Origin: Geodermatophilus ruber
GTDB lineage: Bacteria > Actinomycetota > Actinomycetes > Mycobacteriales > Geodermatophilaceae
Assembly: GCF_900114385.1 (NCBI RefSeq)
Contig: NZ_FOSW01000001.1
Coordinates: forward strand, 186,001-250,000
Reading direction: 5' to 3'
Length of the DNA: 64,000 bases
Made by a program: the position numbers and the translations under genes. Below are positions 16,183 through 24,873 of the stretch, piece by piece. Under the pieces are notes generated by a model. That model was not told where the DNA came from, ran no database searches, and saw only the letters and a program-made list of their open reading frames with translations. Position 1 is the stretch's first letter. Each line of letters begins with the position of its first letter.

Positions 16183-16620
16183 TCAGGCGGTGCGCGCCGG
16201 CATCAGCCGGCGGACGGTCAGATAGAGCTCGCAGCCGAGGCAGAAGCCGGTGACCGCGTTGAGCAGGGCCGCCACCAGCGCGAAGCCGGTGGCGACGGCA
16301 CCGAGCAGCGGCGCGCCGAGCAGGTACCCGGCGGCGCCGACGACGGTGAAGAGGAGCCCGACCAGCTGGGCGAAGCGCGGGGGCGCCTCGGGTTCCCGGT
16401 CACGGACCGGGCCCAGCCGCGGGGCGACGAGGGTGCGGAAGAGGACCGCGTAGGGCGCGTACCGCAGACCGGCGAGCCCGCCGGCAGCGAAGACGGCCGC
16501 CTGGGCGGCGACCAGCCAGCCGCCGGCGGTCAGCAGGGCGACGGCGAGGACGACGGAGGTCACCGCGGCGGCGAAGCGCGGGCCGCGGGTGTCGATGAGT
16601 CGTGCCGGTGCAGAGGGCAT
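16183..16620 (-). CDS. DUF4395 membrane protein
   Basis: A 145-residue protein with four hydrophobic helices (for example AAAVTSVVLAVALLTAGGWL and LVGLLFTVVGAAGYLLGAPL) and the conserved C-terminal GFCLGCELYL, whose CxxC-like cysteine pair defines DUF4395. The family is regularly encoded beside thioredoxins and rhodaneses in actinobacteria and is presumed to act in thiol or sulfur metabolism. It is the first structural gene after the leader peptide. Confidence 0.88.
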   Translation of the reverse strand: MPSAPARLIDTRGPRFAAAVTSVVLAVALLTAGGWLVAAQAAVFAAGGLAGLRYAPYAVLFRTLVAPRLGPVRDREPEAPPRFAQLVGLLFTVVGAAGYLLGAPLLGAVATGFALVAALLNAVTGFCLGCELYLTVRRLMPARTA

Positions 16621-16674
16621 GGAGAGGGCTTCCGGACGGCGGTCAGGGCGCGTCTGGGCGAGTCGCGCTCGCCC

Positions 16675-16749
16675 TCAGGAGGCCGGACACAGGCAGCTGC
16701 CGACGCGGCACAGGTCGACTGTGCGGCGCGAGGTCAGCAGGATGTGCAC
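16675..16749 (-). CDS. Sulfur-metabolism leader peptide (24 aa)
   Basis: A GTG-initiated micro-ORF encoding VHILLTSRRTVDLCRVGSC followed by LCPAS. It matches the actinobacterial leader-peptide pattern (Arg-rich, H/T-VDLCR, then C-x-C) found upstream of cysteine, thiosulfate and sulfate genes. Such peptides are thought to sense cysteine supply through ribosome stalling at the Cys codons (family knowledge; mechanism partly inferred). It ends 54 nt before DUF4395, with a GCGAG/CTCGC-type stem in between. A TACCCT box 6 nt before the GTG suggests a leaderless mRNA. Confidence 0.8.
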   Translation of the reverse strand: MHILLTSRRTVDLCRVGSCLCPAS

Positions 16750-16755
16750 GGCGCG

Positions 16756-16761
16756 AGGGTA
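16756..16761 (-). promoter_or_regulatory. -10 box for the sulfur operon leader
   Basis: On the minus strand TACCCT fits TANNNT and lies 6 nt before the leader-peptide GTG, placing the predicted transcription start at or next to the start codon. It lies in the 17 bp between the thioredoxin stop and the leader. Confidence 0.5.
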
Positions 16762-16766
16762 ACGGA

Positions 16767-17222
16767 TCACCCGCCCCACCCGTCCCGGGCACCCGTGTGG
16801 GCGTCGACCAACGCGGTCAGCTCCTCGGCCCGCGGCGCACCGCTGCTGCGGCCGAGCAGGCTGCCGTCCCGGCGCAGGTAGAGCAGCGTCGGCGTCCGCC
16901 GGACGTCGAGCGCGCGGACGGCGTCGAGGTGGCTCTCGGCGTCCACGTCGACGTAGGCCAGCCCCGGCCGGGTCGCCTGCAGCTGCTGCAGCCGCGCCCG
17001 GGTGGCCCGGCACGGCCCGCAGAACGCCGTGGAGAACTGGACGACGGTCAGCTCGGCGTCGGCCGGCCGCACGCCCAGCTCCTCGAGCACCGCGGTGGGG
17101 ATCGTGTCCGCCTCCTCGCCGTCCGCGCCGCGCAGGGCGCCGTTCCTCGTCCGCGCCCACCGGACCGCGGCCACCGTCACCGCCAGCGCGACGGCCAGCA
17201 CGACAGCTCCGGTGACGCTCAC
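16767..17222 (-). CDS. Membrane-anchored thioredoxin-fold protein (ThiX-like)
   Basis: A 151-residue protein with an N-terminal membrane helix (about 3-21) followed by a thioredoxin domain. FSTAFCGPCRATR (63-75) is the redox-active CGPC site (C68, C71), and TPTLLYLRRDG contains the cis-proline. The thioredoxin domain lies on the cytoplasmic side if the Arg-rich RWARTR after the helix follows the positive-inside rule. In M. tuberculosis the equivalent position holds thiX (Rv0816c, from memory). It reads towards the sulfur leader and operon, which supports a role in sulfane or thiol chemistry. Confidence 0.85.
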   Translation of the reverse strand: MSVTGAVVLAVALAVTVAAVRWARTRNGALRGADGEEADTIPTAVLEELGVRPADAELTVVQFSTAFCGPCRATRARLQQLQATRPGLAYVDVDAESHLDAVRALDVRRTPTLLYLRRDGSLLGRSSGAPRAEELTALVDAHTGARDGWGG

Positions 17223-17264
17223 GCCGGCACCAACCCGCGCGGTTCCGGGGGCTATTCCCCGGCC

Positions 17265-17954
17265 TCAGCCGCGCAGGACGGTGTCACGGGCCTCGACGGT
17301 GACCTGCACGCCGTCCTCGGCCGGGCGCACGCCGGTCAGCTGCAGGCCGAAGGGGAGCTCCGGGAGGGGATGGCGCAGGTCGAGCTGGCTGCTCGCCTGG
17401 TCCACCAGGAAGCCGGGCAGCTCCACGCCGGCGCCGGAGGCCTGCTGGACGTCGACGACCAGGTCGCCGCCGTCGAGGGACACGGTCCCGGCCGCGGTGA
17501 GCGGCAGGGTGAGGCCGGCGAGCTCGACGGTCCGGGTGATCCGCAGCCCGTCGCCCACCCGGGTCAGCGTGGTGTCGCCGCCCAGCTGCTGCGCCAGCAG
17601 CTCGTAGGAGAGCGTCGCCGTCCCGTCGACCCGCGCGACCGGCACCTCCGCCACCGAGCCGGACAGCACGTCGGACAGCGGCACCTGCACCCCGCGCAGC
17701 GTGACATCGGCGCGGGTGCCCTCGGGCTGGCCGAGGTCGTCGGCGGTCAGGGAGAGCCGGACCTCGTCGTACTCGCCGCCCACGGCCTGGGTGAGGAAGG
17801 GGAACCCGCCGATCTCGACGTCCGGTTCGCCCGCCAGCCCGCCCCGGTCTGCGACCACCCGGGCCACCTGGTCCTCGGCGATGCCCACGCCGACCCGGTC
17901 GGCCACCACGGCCAGCCCCAGCAGCAGGAGCAGGACCACCAGGAGCGCGCGCAC
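17265..17954 (-). CDS. DUF2993 (LmeA-like) secreted lipid-binding protein
   Basis: A 229-residue protein with an N-terminal signal/anchor helix (MRALLVVLLLLLGLAVVAD) and the DUF2993 pattern: VEIGGFPFLTQAVGGEYDEV, TLRGVQVPLSDVL and a C-terminal LPFGLQLTGVRP. In M. tuberculosis a relative, LmeA, binds phospholipid and affects lipomannan maturation; Rv0817c occupies the syntenic spot (from memory). It follows the membrane protein at 17965 with a 10-nt gap. Confidence 0.85.
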   Translation of the reverse strand: MRALLVVLLLLLGLAVVADRVGVGIAEDQVARVVADRGGLAGEPDVEIGGFPFLTQAVGGEYDEVRLSLTADDLGQPEGTRADVTLRGVQVPLSDVLSGSVAEVPVARVDGTATLSYELLAQQLGGDTTLTRVGDGLRITRTVELAGLTLPLTAAGTVSLDGGDLVVDVQQASGAGVELPGFLVDQASSQLDLRHPLPELPFGLQLTGVRPAEDGVQVTVEARDTVLRG

Positions 17955-17964
17955 CGCCGGCCCC

Positions 17965-18762
17965 TCAGAGGGCGTTCTGCAGGAGGAGGGAGAAGATCAC
18001 CGGCGCGCAGGCGGCGACGGGCAGCACGGCCTGCAGCAGCGGCGTCGCCCACGCCGAGCGGGCCCCCTCGGCCGCGATGTAGCCGGCGGCCAGCCCGATC
18101 AGCGCGGCGACGGCCGCGAGCACCAAGCCGGAGAGCAGCCCCGGCAGGATCTCGGCCGGGGCCCCGCTGCCCTGCCGGGCCACCGCCACGACGACGCCGG
18201 CCAGCACCCCCGCCACCAGGCCCGGCACGACCGCGGGCCGGGGCAGCCCCGCGTCGACGAGCCGGCCGACGACCACCGTCGCGCCGACGACCAGCAGCGC
18301 CGTGGTCGCCGCGCCGTCGTCGCCGGCGGACCCCAGGAGGAGCAGCACCGCCAGAGCCGACACGCCGCAGATCAGCAGGACGATGCCGGCCAGGGAGCCG
18401 ACCACCTCCCGCCGCGGGGCCGGGCGCAGCATCTGGTGCAGCACGGCGGCGAGGAAGCCCAGCCCCGGCACCGCCAGGAGCGCCCCGATCTCCGGGCGCT
18501 CGGGCAGCACCATCAGCACGTCGGCCCCGGCCGCCGCGGCGACGCCCAGCACGAGCGCGCCCCGCCCGGCGAGCACCCCGGTGGCCGGCACCCAGGCCGC
18601 CACCAGCGCCAGCTGGAGGACGGCGACCGCCGCCACCCGCCCCGGCTCCCCCAGGGCCTCCGGGAGGAGCACCAGCAGCGCGATCGCGACGGCGGCGGCG
18701 GCCGCCGTCGCCAGGAAGGCGCCACGGGGGAGCACGGCCGGCTCGGACGTGGCTGCAGTCAC
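17965..18762 (-). CDS. Hypothetical multi-pass membrane protein
   Basis: A 265-residue, very hydrophobic protein with about eight predicted helices (for example FLATAAAAAVAIALLVLLP and VLHQM between helices), rich in Ala, Val and Leu. No family motif was recognised. The GTG start overlaps the stop of the upstream hydrolase by 4 nt and it runs on to the DUF2993 gene, so it belongs to the same envelope-related transcript. Confidence 0.75.
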   Translation of the reverse strand: MTAATSEPAVLPRGAFLATAAAAAVAIALLVLLPEALGEPGRVAAVAVLQLALVAAWVPATGVLAGRGALVLGVAAAAGADVLMVLPERPEIGALLAVPGLGFLAAVLHQMLRPAPRREVVGSLAGIVLLICGVSALAVLLLLGSAGDDGAATTALLVVGATVVVGRLVDAGLPRPAVVPGLVAGVLAGVVVAVARQGSGAPAEILPGLLSGLVLAAVAALIGLAAGYIAAEGARSAWATPLLQAVLPVAACAPVIFSLLLQNAL

Positions 18763-19556
18763 GGGTTGATCGTCGCAGAAGCCCAGCGGCCGATCCGTTC
18801 GACGAGCGGGCCGGTGGCGCCGCTCTCGGCGTGTCCGAAGCCCGGCACCAGCCAGGCGGTGGCCGCCGCGCCGGCCGCCCGGGCGAGGAGGCGGAAGTGC
18901 TCGACCGGGAAGTACTCGTCCCGCTCACCGTGCACCAGCAGCAGCGGGGTGGGCGCGATCCGGCTCACCACCTGCAGCGGCGCCGGCGGCGGGATGATCC
19001 ACGGCTCGGCGAGGCGCAGCCGGACCAGCCGCGCGCCGACCCGCCGCCCGGTGCCGGTCTCCAGCAGCCAGTGCACCCGCCGCATCGGGGCGGTGTCCCG
19101 CACGTACCAGCGGCTGACCGCGCTGACGCCCACCACGGCGTCGGGCCGGTGCCGGCCCAGCGCGGCCTGGCGCAGGGCCACCCCGCCCCCCATGGACATG
19201 CCCACGGTGACCACCGCCTCGGCGCCGTCGGCGCGGGCCGCGGCCACCGCGGCGTCGAGGTCGAGCAGCTCGGCGTCGCCGCCCACCCCGGAGCTCCCGC
19301 CGGAGCGCCCGTGCCCGCGGAAGTCCAGGCCGCGGACCTCGCCGAACCGGCGCAGCCAGCCCGCCAGGCGCACGAACCCCGGCCGGGCGACGGAGTTGGT
19401 GAACCCGTGCGCGACGACGAAGGTGAGCGCGCGGGCGCCGTAGGCTGGAGGTGCCGGTAGATCCGCCGGCACGACGACACCGGAGAGCCGGACACCGTCC
19501 TCCGTGCGCACCGTCACGCGGCGCAGGTCGGCAAGAACGGATGGCGCCGGCAACAC
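18759..19556 (-). CDS. Alpha/beta hydrolase (serine hydrolase)
   Basis: A 265-residue alpha/beta-hydrolase. The oxyanion block [22 protein letters not shown] and the nucleophile elbow GMSMGGG (Ser in GxSxG) are clear, as is the acid/His end [13 protein letters not shown]...GFGHAESGA. The substrate is unknown; esterase or lipase activity is likely. The start chosen is GTG 19556, the longest reading; it is divergent from glnR with an 85-bp spacer holding a 14-bp palindrome. Confidence 0.85.
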   Translation of the reverse strand: MLPAPSVLADLRRVTVRTEDGVRLSGVVVPADLPAPPAYGARALTFVVAHGFTNSVARPGFVRLAGWLRRFGEVRGLDFRGHGRSGGSSGVGGDAELLDLDAAVAAARADGAEAVVTVGMSMGGGVALRQAALGRHRPDAVVGVSAVSRWYVRDTAPMRRVHWLLETGTGRRVGARLVRLRLAEPWIIPPPAPLQVVSRIAPTPLLLVHGERDEYFPVEHFRLLARAAGAAATAWLVPGFGHAESGATGPLVERIGRWASATINP

Positions 19557-19562
19557 GTCGGT

Positions 19563-19593
19563 TATCCTGCTGTCTCACTCGACAGCGCTGTCG
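19563..19593 (+). promoter_or_regulatory. glnR promoter and palindrome
   Basis: A -10-like TATCCT (19563-19568) is followed by a perfect palindrome CGACAGCGCTGTCG (19580-19593) near the predicted transcription start. It lies in the divergent spacer before glnR. A repressor or autoregulatory site is likely, but the protein is unknown. Confidence 0.5.
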
Positions 19594-19641
19594 TGGGCCC
19601 TCGGACGACTCCGTCGTCCCCGGCTCCCCGGAGGAGACGAC

Positions 19642-20373
19642 ATGCGACTCGTGCTCATGACCGCGGCGCGCCAGGCCACCACCGAGGTCCTGCCGGCCCT
19701 CGGGCTGCTGGGCCACCAGGTGCGCGTGGTGGCGCCCGAGCTGTCCAGCCTGCTCGACGGCGACTCCGGCGACGTGGTCCTGGTCGACGCCCGCCACGAC
19801 CTGATCCAGGCCCGCACGCTGTGCGGCCTGCTCGCCTCGACCGGGGTGGCCTCGGCGCTCGTCGCGATCCTGTCCGAGGGCGGGCTGGTCGCCCTGTCGG
19901 CCGACTGGGGCGTCGATGACGTGCTGCTCGACACCGCCGGCCCCGCCGAGGTCGACGCCCGGCTGAAGTGGGCCACGGCCCGCCGCCTGGCGGCCGCCAC
20001 CCCGGTCGACGGCGGCGACGGCGGCATCACCAGGGCCGGCGAGCTGGTCATCGACGAGCACAGCTACTCGGCCAAGCTGCGCGGCCGCCCGCTCGACCTC
20101 ACGTACAAGGAGTTCGAGCTGCTCAAGTACCTGGCCCAGCACCCGGGCCGGGTCTTCTCCCGCGCGCAGCTGCTCCAGGAGATCTGGGGCTACGACTACT
20201 TCGGTGGCACCCGCACCGTCGACGTCCACGTCCGCCGCCTGCGGGCCAAGCTCGGCGCCGAGCACGAGGCCCTGATCGGCACCGTGCGCAACGTCGGCTA
20301 CAAGCTCGACCAGCAGGTCGCCGACGCCACCGCCGCGGCCGCGCGCGCCGACGCCGACGCCGAACTGGTCTGA
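19642..20373 (+). CDS. glnR: GlnR-type OmpR-family transcriptional regulator
   Basis: A 243-residue orphan response regulator. The receiver half begins [20 protein letters not shown] and contains [10 protein letters not shown] with the conserved but probably non-phosphorylated Asp. The winged helix has [40 protein letters not shown] and GTVRNVGYK, nearly identical to mycobacterial GlnR. GlnR controls nitrogen assimilation (glnA, amtB, nir) without a cognate kinase. The ATG at 19642 follows GGAGGAGA. The neighbour mshD repeats the Rv0818-Rv0819 order, which supports the assignment. Confidence 0.9.
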   Translation: MRLVLMTAARQATTEVLPALGLLGHQVRVVAPELSSLLDGDSGDVVLVDARHDLIQARTLCGLLASTGVASALVAILSEGGLVALSADWGVDDVLLDTAGPAEVDARLKWATARRLAAATPVDGGDGGITRAGELVIDEHSYSAKLRGRPLDLTYKEFELLKYLAQHPGRVFSRAQLLQEIWGYDYFGGTRTVDVHVRRLRAKLGAEHEALIGTVRNVGYKLDQQVADATAAAARADADAELV

Positions 20374-20380
20374 GGCCGCC

Positions 20381-21334
20381 CTGAACGCCCAGCCCACCGT
20401 CACCGACCTCCCCCGGCTCGACGCCGCGGAGGTCGCCGGCGTCCTGGCCCTGCTGCGCGCCGCGACCGCCACCGACGGGGTCCGGCCGCTGTCGGAGGAG
20501 GCCGAGCTGCGCCTCCAGCACGGCGGGCACCCCGGCGGCCGGGACGTGCTGGTGCGCACCGCCGACGGCGAGCTGGCCGGGTACGCGCGGTTCGAGGGCG
20601 GGGACGGCACGGGCGACGCCGAGGCCGAGCTGGTGGTCGCCCCGGAGCACCGCCGGCGCGGGCTGGGCCGGGCGCTGCTGACCCGCCTCGAGGAGCTGGC
20701 CGGGCCCCGGCCGCTGCGCACGTGGGCGCACGGCGACCTGCCCGGCTCGGCCGCACTCGCCTCCGGGGCCGGCTACGAGCAGACCCGGGTACTGCTGCAG
20801 ATGCGCCGCGACCTGACCGGCGTCGAGCCCGACCCGCGGCCGGCCCTGCAGGAGGGTGTCACGGTGCGCACCTTCCGCCCCGGCCTCGACGAGCGCGCCT
20901 GGCTGCGGGCCAACGCGCGCGCCTTCGCCAGCCACCCCGAGCAGGGCAGCTGGACGCTGGAGGACCTGCGGCTGCGCGAGGCCGAGCCGTGGTTCGACCC
21001 CGCCGGGTTCTTCCTGGCCTGGCGGGGCGACCCCGACACCGGCGGCACCCTGCTCGGCTCGCACTGGACGAAGGTGCACCCGCCCGGCGACGAGGGCCCG
21101 GAGGCGGTGGGCGAGATCTACGTGCTCGGCATCGACCCCGACGCCCAGGGCCTCGGGCTCGGCCGGGCGCTGACCGACGTCGGCCTGGCGCACCTGCGCG
21201 GTCAGGGGCTGGGCTCGGTCCTGCTCTACGTCGACGAGGACAACACCGCCGCTGTGGCCCTCTACGAGCGCACCGGGTTCTCCCGGCACGCCGTCGACGT
21301 CTCGTGGCGCCGCGCGGCATCCCGGCGCGGCTGA
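20381..21334 (+). CDS. mshD: Mycothiol synthase, apparently CTG-initiated
   Basis: A 317-residue tandem GNAT acetyltransferase that uses acetyl-CoA to finish mycothiol. The first GNAT domain has VVAPEHRRRGLGRALL; the second has AFASHPEQGSWT, GSHWTKVHP, IYVLGIDPDAQGLGLGRAL and LLYVDEDNTAAVALYERTGF, all MshD landmarks. No ATG, GTG or TTG occurs in frame between the glnR stop and 20546, which would remove the first domain's opening strands. CTG at 20381, 5 nt after GAGG and 8 nt from the glnR stop, gives the right length, so a rare CTG start is proposed. A sequence error is the alternative. Confidence 0.9.
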   Translation: MNAQPTVTDLPRLDAAEVAGVLALLRAATATDGVRPLSEEAELRLQHGGHPGGRDVLVRTADGELAGYARFEGGDGTGDAEAELVVAPEHRRRGLGRALLTRLEELAGPRPLRTWAHGDLPGSAALASGAGYEQTRVLLQMRRDLTGVEPDPRPALQEGVTVRTFRPGLDERAWLRANARAFASHPEQGSWTLEDLRLREAEPWFDPAGFFLAWRGDPDTGGTLLGSHWTKVHPPGDEGPEAVGEIYVLGIDPDAQGLGLGRALTDVGLAHLRGQGLGSVLLYVDEDNTAAVALYERTGFSRHAVDVSWRRAASRRG

Positions 21335-21381
21335 CACTCACCCCCGGTATACGAGACCCGCCCGTCCGCCAGTCGACGCGC

Positions 21382-21496
21382 CCTGGGTTCACCAGGCCGA
21401 CGTGACCTGGTTCTCACCCGCTCGGACAGTGGTCCTCGGTCGTTCACCCCGCGTTCACCGAGACAGCCGAAGGTGTCCACCTGGGCTCCCTACCGT
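21382..21496 (+). promoter_or_regulatory. pstS promoter with PHO box
   Basis: GTTCACCCCGC and GTTCACCGAGA (21442-21463) are direct repeats with 11-nt periodicity, the actinobacterial PhoP PHO-box form. Further GTTCACC-like copies lie at 21387 (inside CCTGG-GTTCA-CCAGG) and 21410. TACCGT (21491-21496) fits a TANNNT -10. This predicts induction under phosphate limitation. Confidence 0.8.
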
Positions 21497-21575
21497 CGGT
21501 TCTCGTCGGGTTGCTAGCCGCCCGCCGGCCCGTCCGCAGGGGACGTGGCCCGGGCACCAGTCGAAGGGCACTGAG

Positions 21576-22685
21576 TTGAACCTCAGCACCAGGTCGCGCG
21601 CCGTGGCTCTCTCCGCGGCGCTCGCCGGCACGCTCGCGCTCACCGCGTGCGGCGCCGCCAACGAGGACACCGGCGGCGACGGTGGCGCCGCCACCACTTC
21701 GGAGAGCCTCAGCGGCGACCTCGTCGGCGCGGGCGCGAGCAGCCAGCAGGCGGCCATGCAGGGCTGGCAGGCCGGCTACTCCTCCGTGCAGCCCGGCGTG
21801 AACCTCAGCTACGACCCGATCGGCTCCGGCGGCGGCCGCGAGCAGTTCCTGTCCGGCGGCACCGACTTCGCCGGCTCCGACGCCGCGCTCGACGAGGAGG
21901 AGCTCGCCCAGGCCAAGGAGCGCTGCGGCGCGTCCGGCGTCTTCGAGCTGCCGAACTACATCGCCCCGATCGCGGTGGTCTACAACCTCGAGGGTGTCGA
22001 GGAGCTCAACCTCTCCCCCGCGACGCTGGCCGGCATCTTCAACCAGCAGATCACCACCTGGAACGACCCGGCGATCGCCGCGGACAACCCCGACGCCACG
22101 CTGCCCGACCAGGCCATCACCCCGGTCAACCGCAGTGACGAGTCGGGCACCACCGAGAACTTCACCGAGTACCTGGCCGCGGCCGCCGGCGACGCGTGGT
22201 CGCACGAGCCGAGCGGCGACTGGCCGGTGCCCGGTGGCGAGGCCGCCCAGGGCACCTCCGGGGTGGTCAGCGCCGTCGGCGCCGGGCAGGGCACCATCGG
22301 GTACGCCGACCTCAGCCAGGCCGGCGACCTCGGCGTGGCCAGCATCGGCGTGGGCGATGAGTTCGTCGCCCCGTCGGCCGCGGCCGCCGCGGCGGTCGTC
22401 GAGAACTCCGAGCCGGTCGCCGGCCGGGGCGAGTACGACTTCGCCATCGAGCTCAACCGCGACACGACCGGCTCGGGCGAGTACCCGATCGTGCTGGTCA
22501 GCTACCACATCGGTTGCATCGAGTACGACGACCAGGAGACCGCCGCTCTGGTGAGGAACTTCATGGGCTACGTCATCAGCAAGGACGGCCAGCAGGCCGC
22601 GGCCGACTCCGCCGGTTCGGCGCCGATCTCCGACGGGCTGCGCGAGCAGGCCCAGCGCGCGGTCGACGCGATCACCGCTGGATGA
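21576..22685 (+). CDS. pstS: Phosphate ABC transporter substrate-binding lipoprotein
   Basis: A 369-residue lipoprotein. The TTG start (7 nt after GAAGGG) gives a signal peptide ending in the lipobox LTAC (Cys25), then a flexible acidic linker. GAGASSQQAAMQGW, GSGGGREQFLSGGTDFAGSD, and VNRSDESGTTENF (phosphate-contacting loops of PstS) follow. It binds orthophosphate outside the membrane and passes it to PstCA. PHO boxes lie upstream and a strong hairpin separates it from pstC, which would keep pstS in excess. Confidence 0.95.
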   Translation: MNLSTRSRAVALSAALAGTLALTACGAANEDTGGDGGAATTSESLSGDLVGAGASSQQAAMQGWQAGYSSVQPGVNLSYDPIGSGGGREQFLSGGTDFAGSDAALDEEELAQAKERCGASGVFELPNYIAPIAVVYNLEGVEELNLSPATLAGIFNQQITTWNDPAIAADNPDATLPDQAITPVNRSDESGTTENFTEYLAAAAGDAWSHEPSGDWPVPGGEAAQGTSGVVSAVGAGQGTIGYADLSQAGDLGVASIGVGDEFVAPSAAAAAAVVENSEPVAGRGEYDFAIELNRDTTGSGEYPIVLVSYHIGCIEYDDQETAALVRNFMGYVISKDGQQAAADSAGSAPISDGLREQAQRAVDAITAG

Positions 22686-22704
22686 TTCCGAACGATCAGG
22701 TACC

Positions 22705-22734
22705 GGCCCGGGGCGCTGACCAGCGTCCCGGGCC
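22705..22734 (+). terminator. Intra-operon hairpin between pstS and pstC
   Basis: GGCCCGGGGCGCT (22705-22717) pairs with AGCGTCCCGGGCC (22722-22734) around GACC; 13 pairs with one wobble. It is placed to attenuate read-through or stabilise the pstS mRNA. Confidence 0.7.
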
Positions 22735-22815
22735 GTTGCCCCGTCCGGCGACGGGCACGCTCGTCCCGGGCACGTCCCACCCGCAGGCCTCGGCCGACAT
22801 CCCCACGGAGCAACG

Positions 22816-23766
22816 GTGACCGCCACCAGGACCCCGTCCGACCCCGCCGCCGGCAGGACCGTCCGCCGCCGCGGCGACCGGGTCTTCGCCGGCAGTGCCA
22901 AGGGCGCCGGCATCCTGATCCTCGTCATCCTCGCCGGGGTCGCGGCCTTCCTCGTCGCCGAGGCGCTGCCCGCCGTCACCGCGCCGGGCGAGGACATCCC
23001 CGGCGGCGAGGGGCTCGGCGCCTACATCGGCCCCCTGCTCTTCGGCACCCTGCTCGCGGCGGTCATCGCCCTGCTGGTCGCCACCCCCCTCGCCGTGGCG
23101 ATCGCGCTGTTCATCGCCTACTACGCGCCGCGCCGGCTGGCGCAGGGGCTCGGGTACGTCGTCGACCTGCTCGCCGCGATCCCCAGCATCGTCTACGGCT
23201 TCTGGGGCATCTACTGGCTGGCCCCGCGGCTGGTGCCCTTCTACGAGTGGCTCGAGCGCAACCTCGGCTTCGTGCCGTTCTTCGCCGGCCCGACCTCCGC
23301 CACGGGCCGGACGATGCTCACCGCCGGCCTGGTCCTGGCGGTCATGATCCTGCCGATCATCAGCGCGATCTCCCGCGAGGTCTTCCTGCAGGTGCCCGCC
23401 CTGCACCGCGAGGCCGCGCTCGCCCTCGGCGCCACCCGCTGGGAGATGATCCGGATGGCGGTCCTCCCCTACGGCCGCTCCGGCGTCATCGGCGGCGCCA
23501 TGCTGGGCCTCGGCCGGGCGCTCGGCGAGACCATGGCCATCGCCCTGGTGCTCTCGGTCTCCGGCGGCATCACCGTCAACCTGATCAGCAGCGGCAACCC
23601 GTCGACCATCGCGGCCAACGTCGCGCTGGAGTTCCCGGAGTCCTCCGGCGTCGACGTCAACACGCTCATCGCCAGCGGCCTGGCCCTGTTCGTCATCACC
23701 TTCGCCGTGAACATGCTCGCGCGCTGGATCGTCAACCGCCGGGCCGACTTCTCCGGAGCCAACTGA
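22816..23766 (+). CDS. pstC: Phosphate ABC transporter permease PstC
   Basis: A 316-residue permease with six hydrophobic helices. The binding-protein-dependent transport loop LHREAALALGATRWEMIRMAV is the EAA motif that contacts PstB, and ALGETMAIALVL is typical of PstC. The GTG start has GGAG 5 nt upstream. Its stop overlaps the pstA start by one base (TGATG). Confidence 0.95.
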   Translation: MTATRTPSDPAAGRTVRRRGDRVFAGSAKGAGILILVILAGVAAFLVAEALPAVTAPGEDIPGGEGLGAYIGPLLFGTLLAAVIALLVATPLAVAIALFIAYYAPRRLAQGLGYVVDLLAAIPSIVYGFWGIYWLAPRLVPFYEWLERNLGFVPFFAGPTSATGRTMLTAGLVLAVMILPIISAISREVFLQVPALHREAALALGATRWEMIRMAVLPYGRSGVIGGAMLGLGRALGETMAIALVLSVSGGITVNLISSGNPSTIAANVALEFPESSGVDVNTLIASGLALFVITFAVNMLARWIVNRRADFSGAN

Positions 23767-24848
23767 TGAGCCAGACCTCCACCACGCCGGCCCCCGCCAC
23801 CGGGCAGGCGCCGGCGCCGATCGGGCAGCAGCGCGGGCACCTGCCCCGCTGGGCGCCGTGGGCTTCCTTCGCCGGCGCGGCCGTGCTGGTCGTGCTGCTG
23901 GACCTGGCGTTCGGCCTCAACATCGCGCTCTACGTGCTCTACACCGTCGTCCTCGGGACGGTCGGCGTGTACGCGCTCACGCGCCTCGTCGAGGGCGCCC
24001 GCAAGGCCACCGACCGGCTGGTGACCTGCCTGGTCGTGAGCGCCTTCGGGCTGGCGATGGTGCCGCTCGTCTCGCTCGTGTACGAGGTGGTCGCCCGAGG
24101 GATCGAGCGCCTGGACGGCGAGTTCTTCGGCTACTCCCTCGTCGGCGTCGTCGGCGAGGGCGGCGGCGCCTACCACGCGATCATGGGCACGCTGGTGGTC
24201 ACCGCGCTGACCGCCCTGATCTCGGTGCCGATCGGCCTGCTCACCGCGATCTACCTGGTGGAGTACGGCCGCGGCCGGCTCAAGCAGGCGATCACCTTCC
24301 TCGTCGACGTCATGACCGGCATCCCGTCGATCGTCGCCGGGCTCTTCGCCTACGCGCTGTTCGCCCTCTTCTTCGGGCCGGGTGTGCGGCTCGGGATCAT
24401 GGGCGCGGTGGCGCTGTCGGTGCTCATGATCCCGGTCGTCGTCCGGTCGGCGGAGGAGGTGCTCAAGCTCGTCCCGAACGAGCTGCGGGAGGCCTCCTAC
24501 GCCCTCGGCGTCCCCAAGTGGCGCACGATCGTGAAGGTCGTCGTCCCGACCGCGATCGCCGGCCTGGGGACGGGTGTCACGCTCGCCGTCGCCCGCGTCA
24601 TCGGCGAGACCGCGCCGCTGCTGGTGACCCTCGGCATCGTCAACGGCACCAACTTCGACCCGTTCGACGGGCGCATGGCCACGCTGCCGGTGTACGCGTA
24701 CTACCAGCTCACCCAGCCCGGCGTGCCCCCGCAGTTCGCGATCGACCGCGCCTGGACGGCGGCGCTCGTGCTCATCATGCTGGTCATGGGTCTCAACGTC
24801 GTCGCCCGCCTGATCAGCCGCTTCTTCGCCCCCAAGACCGGTCGCTGA
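23766..24848 (+). CDS. pstA: Phosphate ABC transporter permease PstA
   Basis: A 360-residue permease, longer than E. coli PstA (296) because of an N-terminal cytoplasmic tail (Pro/Ala/Gln-rich) and two extra hydrophobic segments before the core. The core has [17 protein letters not shown]-like residues, [17 protein letters not shown], the EAA loop [20 protein letters not shown] and [11 protein letters not shown]. It overlaps pstC by one base and precedes pstB by 25 nt. Confidence 0.95.
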   Translation: MSQTSTTPAPATGQAPAPIGQQRGHLPRWAPWASFAGAAVLVVLLDLAFGLNIALYVLYTVVLGTVGVYALTRLVEGARKATDRLVTCLVVSAFGLAMVPLVSLVYEVVARGIERLDGEFFGYSLVGVVGEGGGAYHAIMGTLVVTALTALISVPIGLLTAIYLVEYGRGRLKQAITFLVDVMTGIPSIVAGLFAYALFALFFGPGVRLGIMGAVALSVLMIPVVVRSAEEVLKLVPNELREASYALGVPKWRTIVKVVVPTAIAGLGTGVTLAVARVIGETAPLLVTLGIVNGTNFDPFDGRMATLPVYAYYQLTQPGVPPQFAIDRAWTAALVLIMLVMGLNVVARLISRFFAPKTGR

Positions 24849-24873
24849 CCGGAAGCCGCCTGGAGGACCACCC

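Noticed and set aside
21335-21575. pstS starting near 21402
   Set aside because: That reading runs through the PHO boxes and promoter; the TTG at 21576 gives a proper lipoprotein signal and ribosome site.
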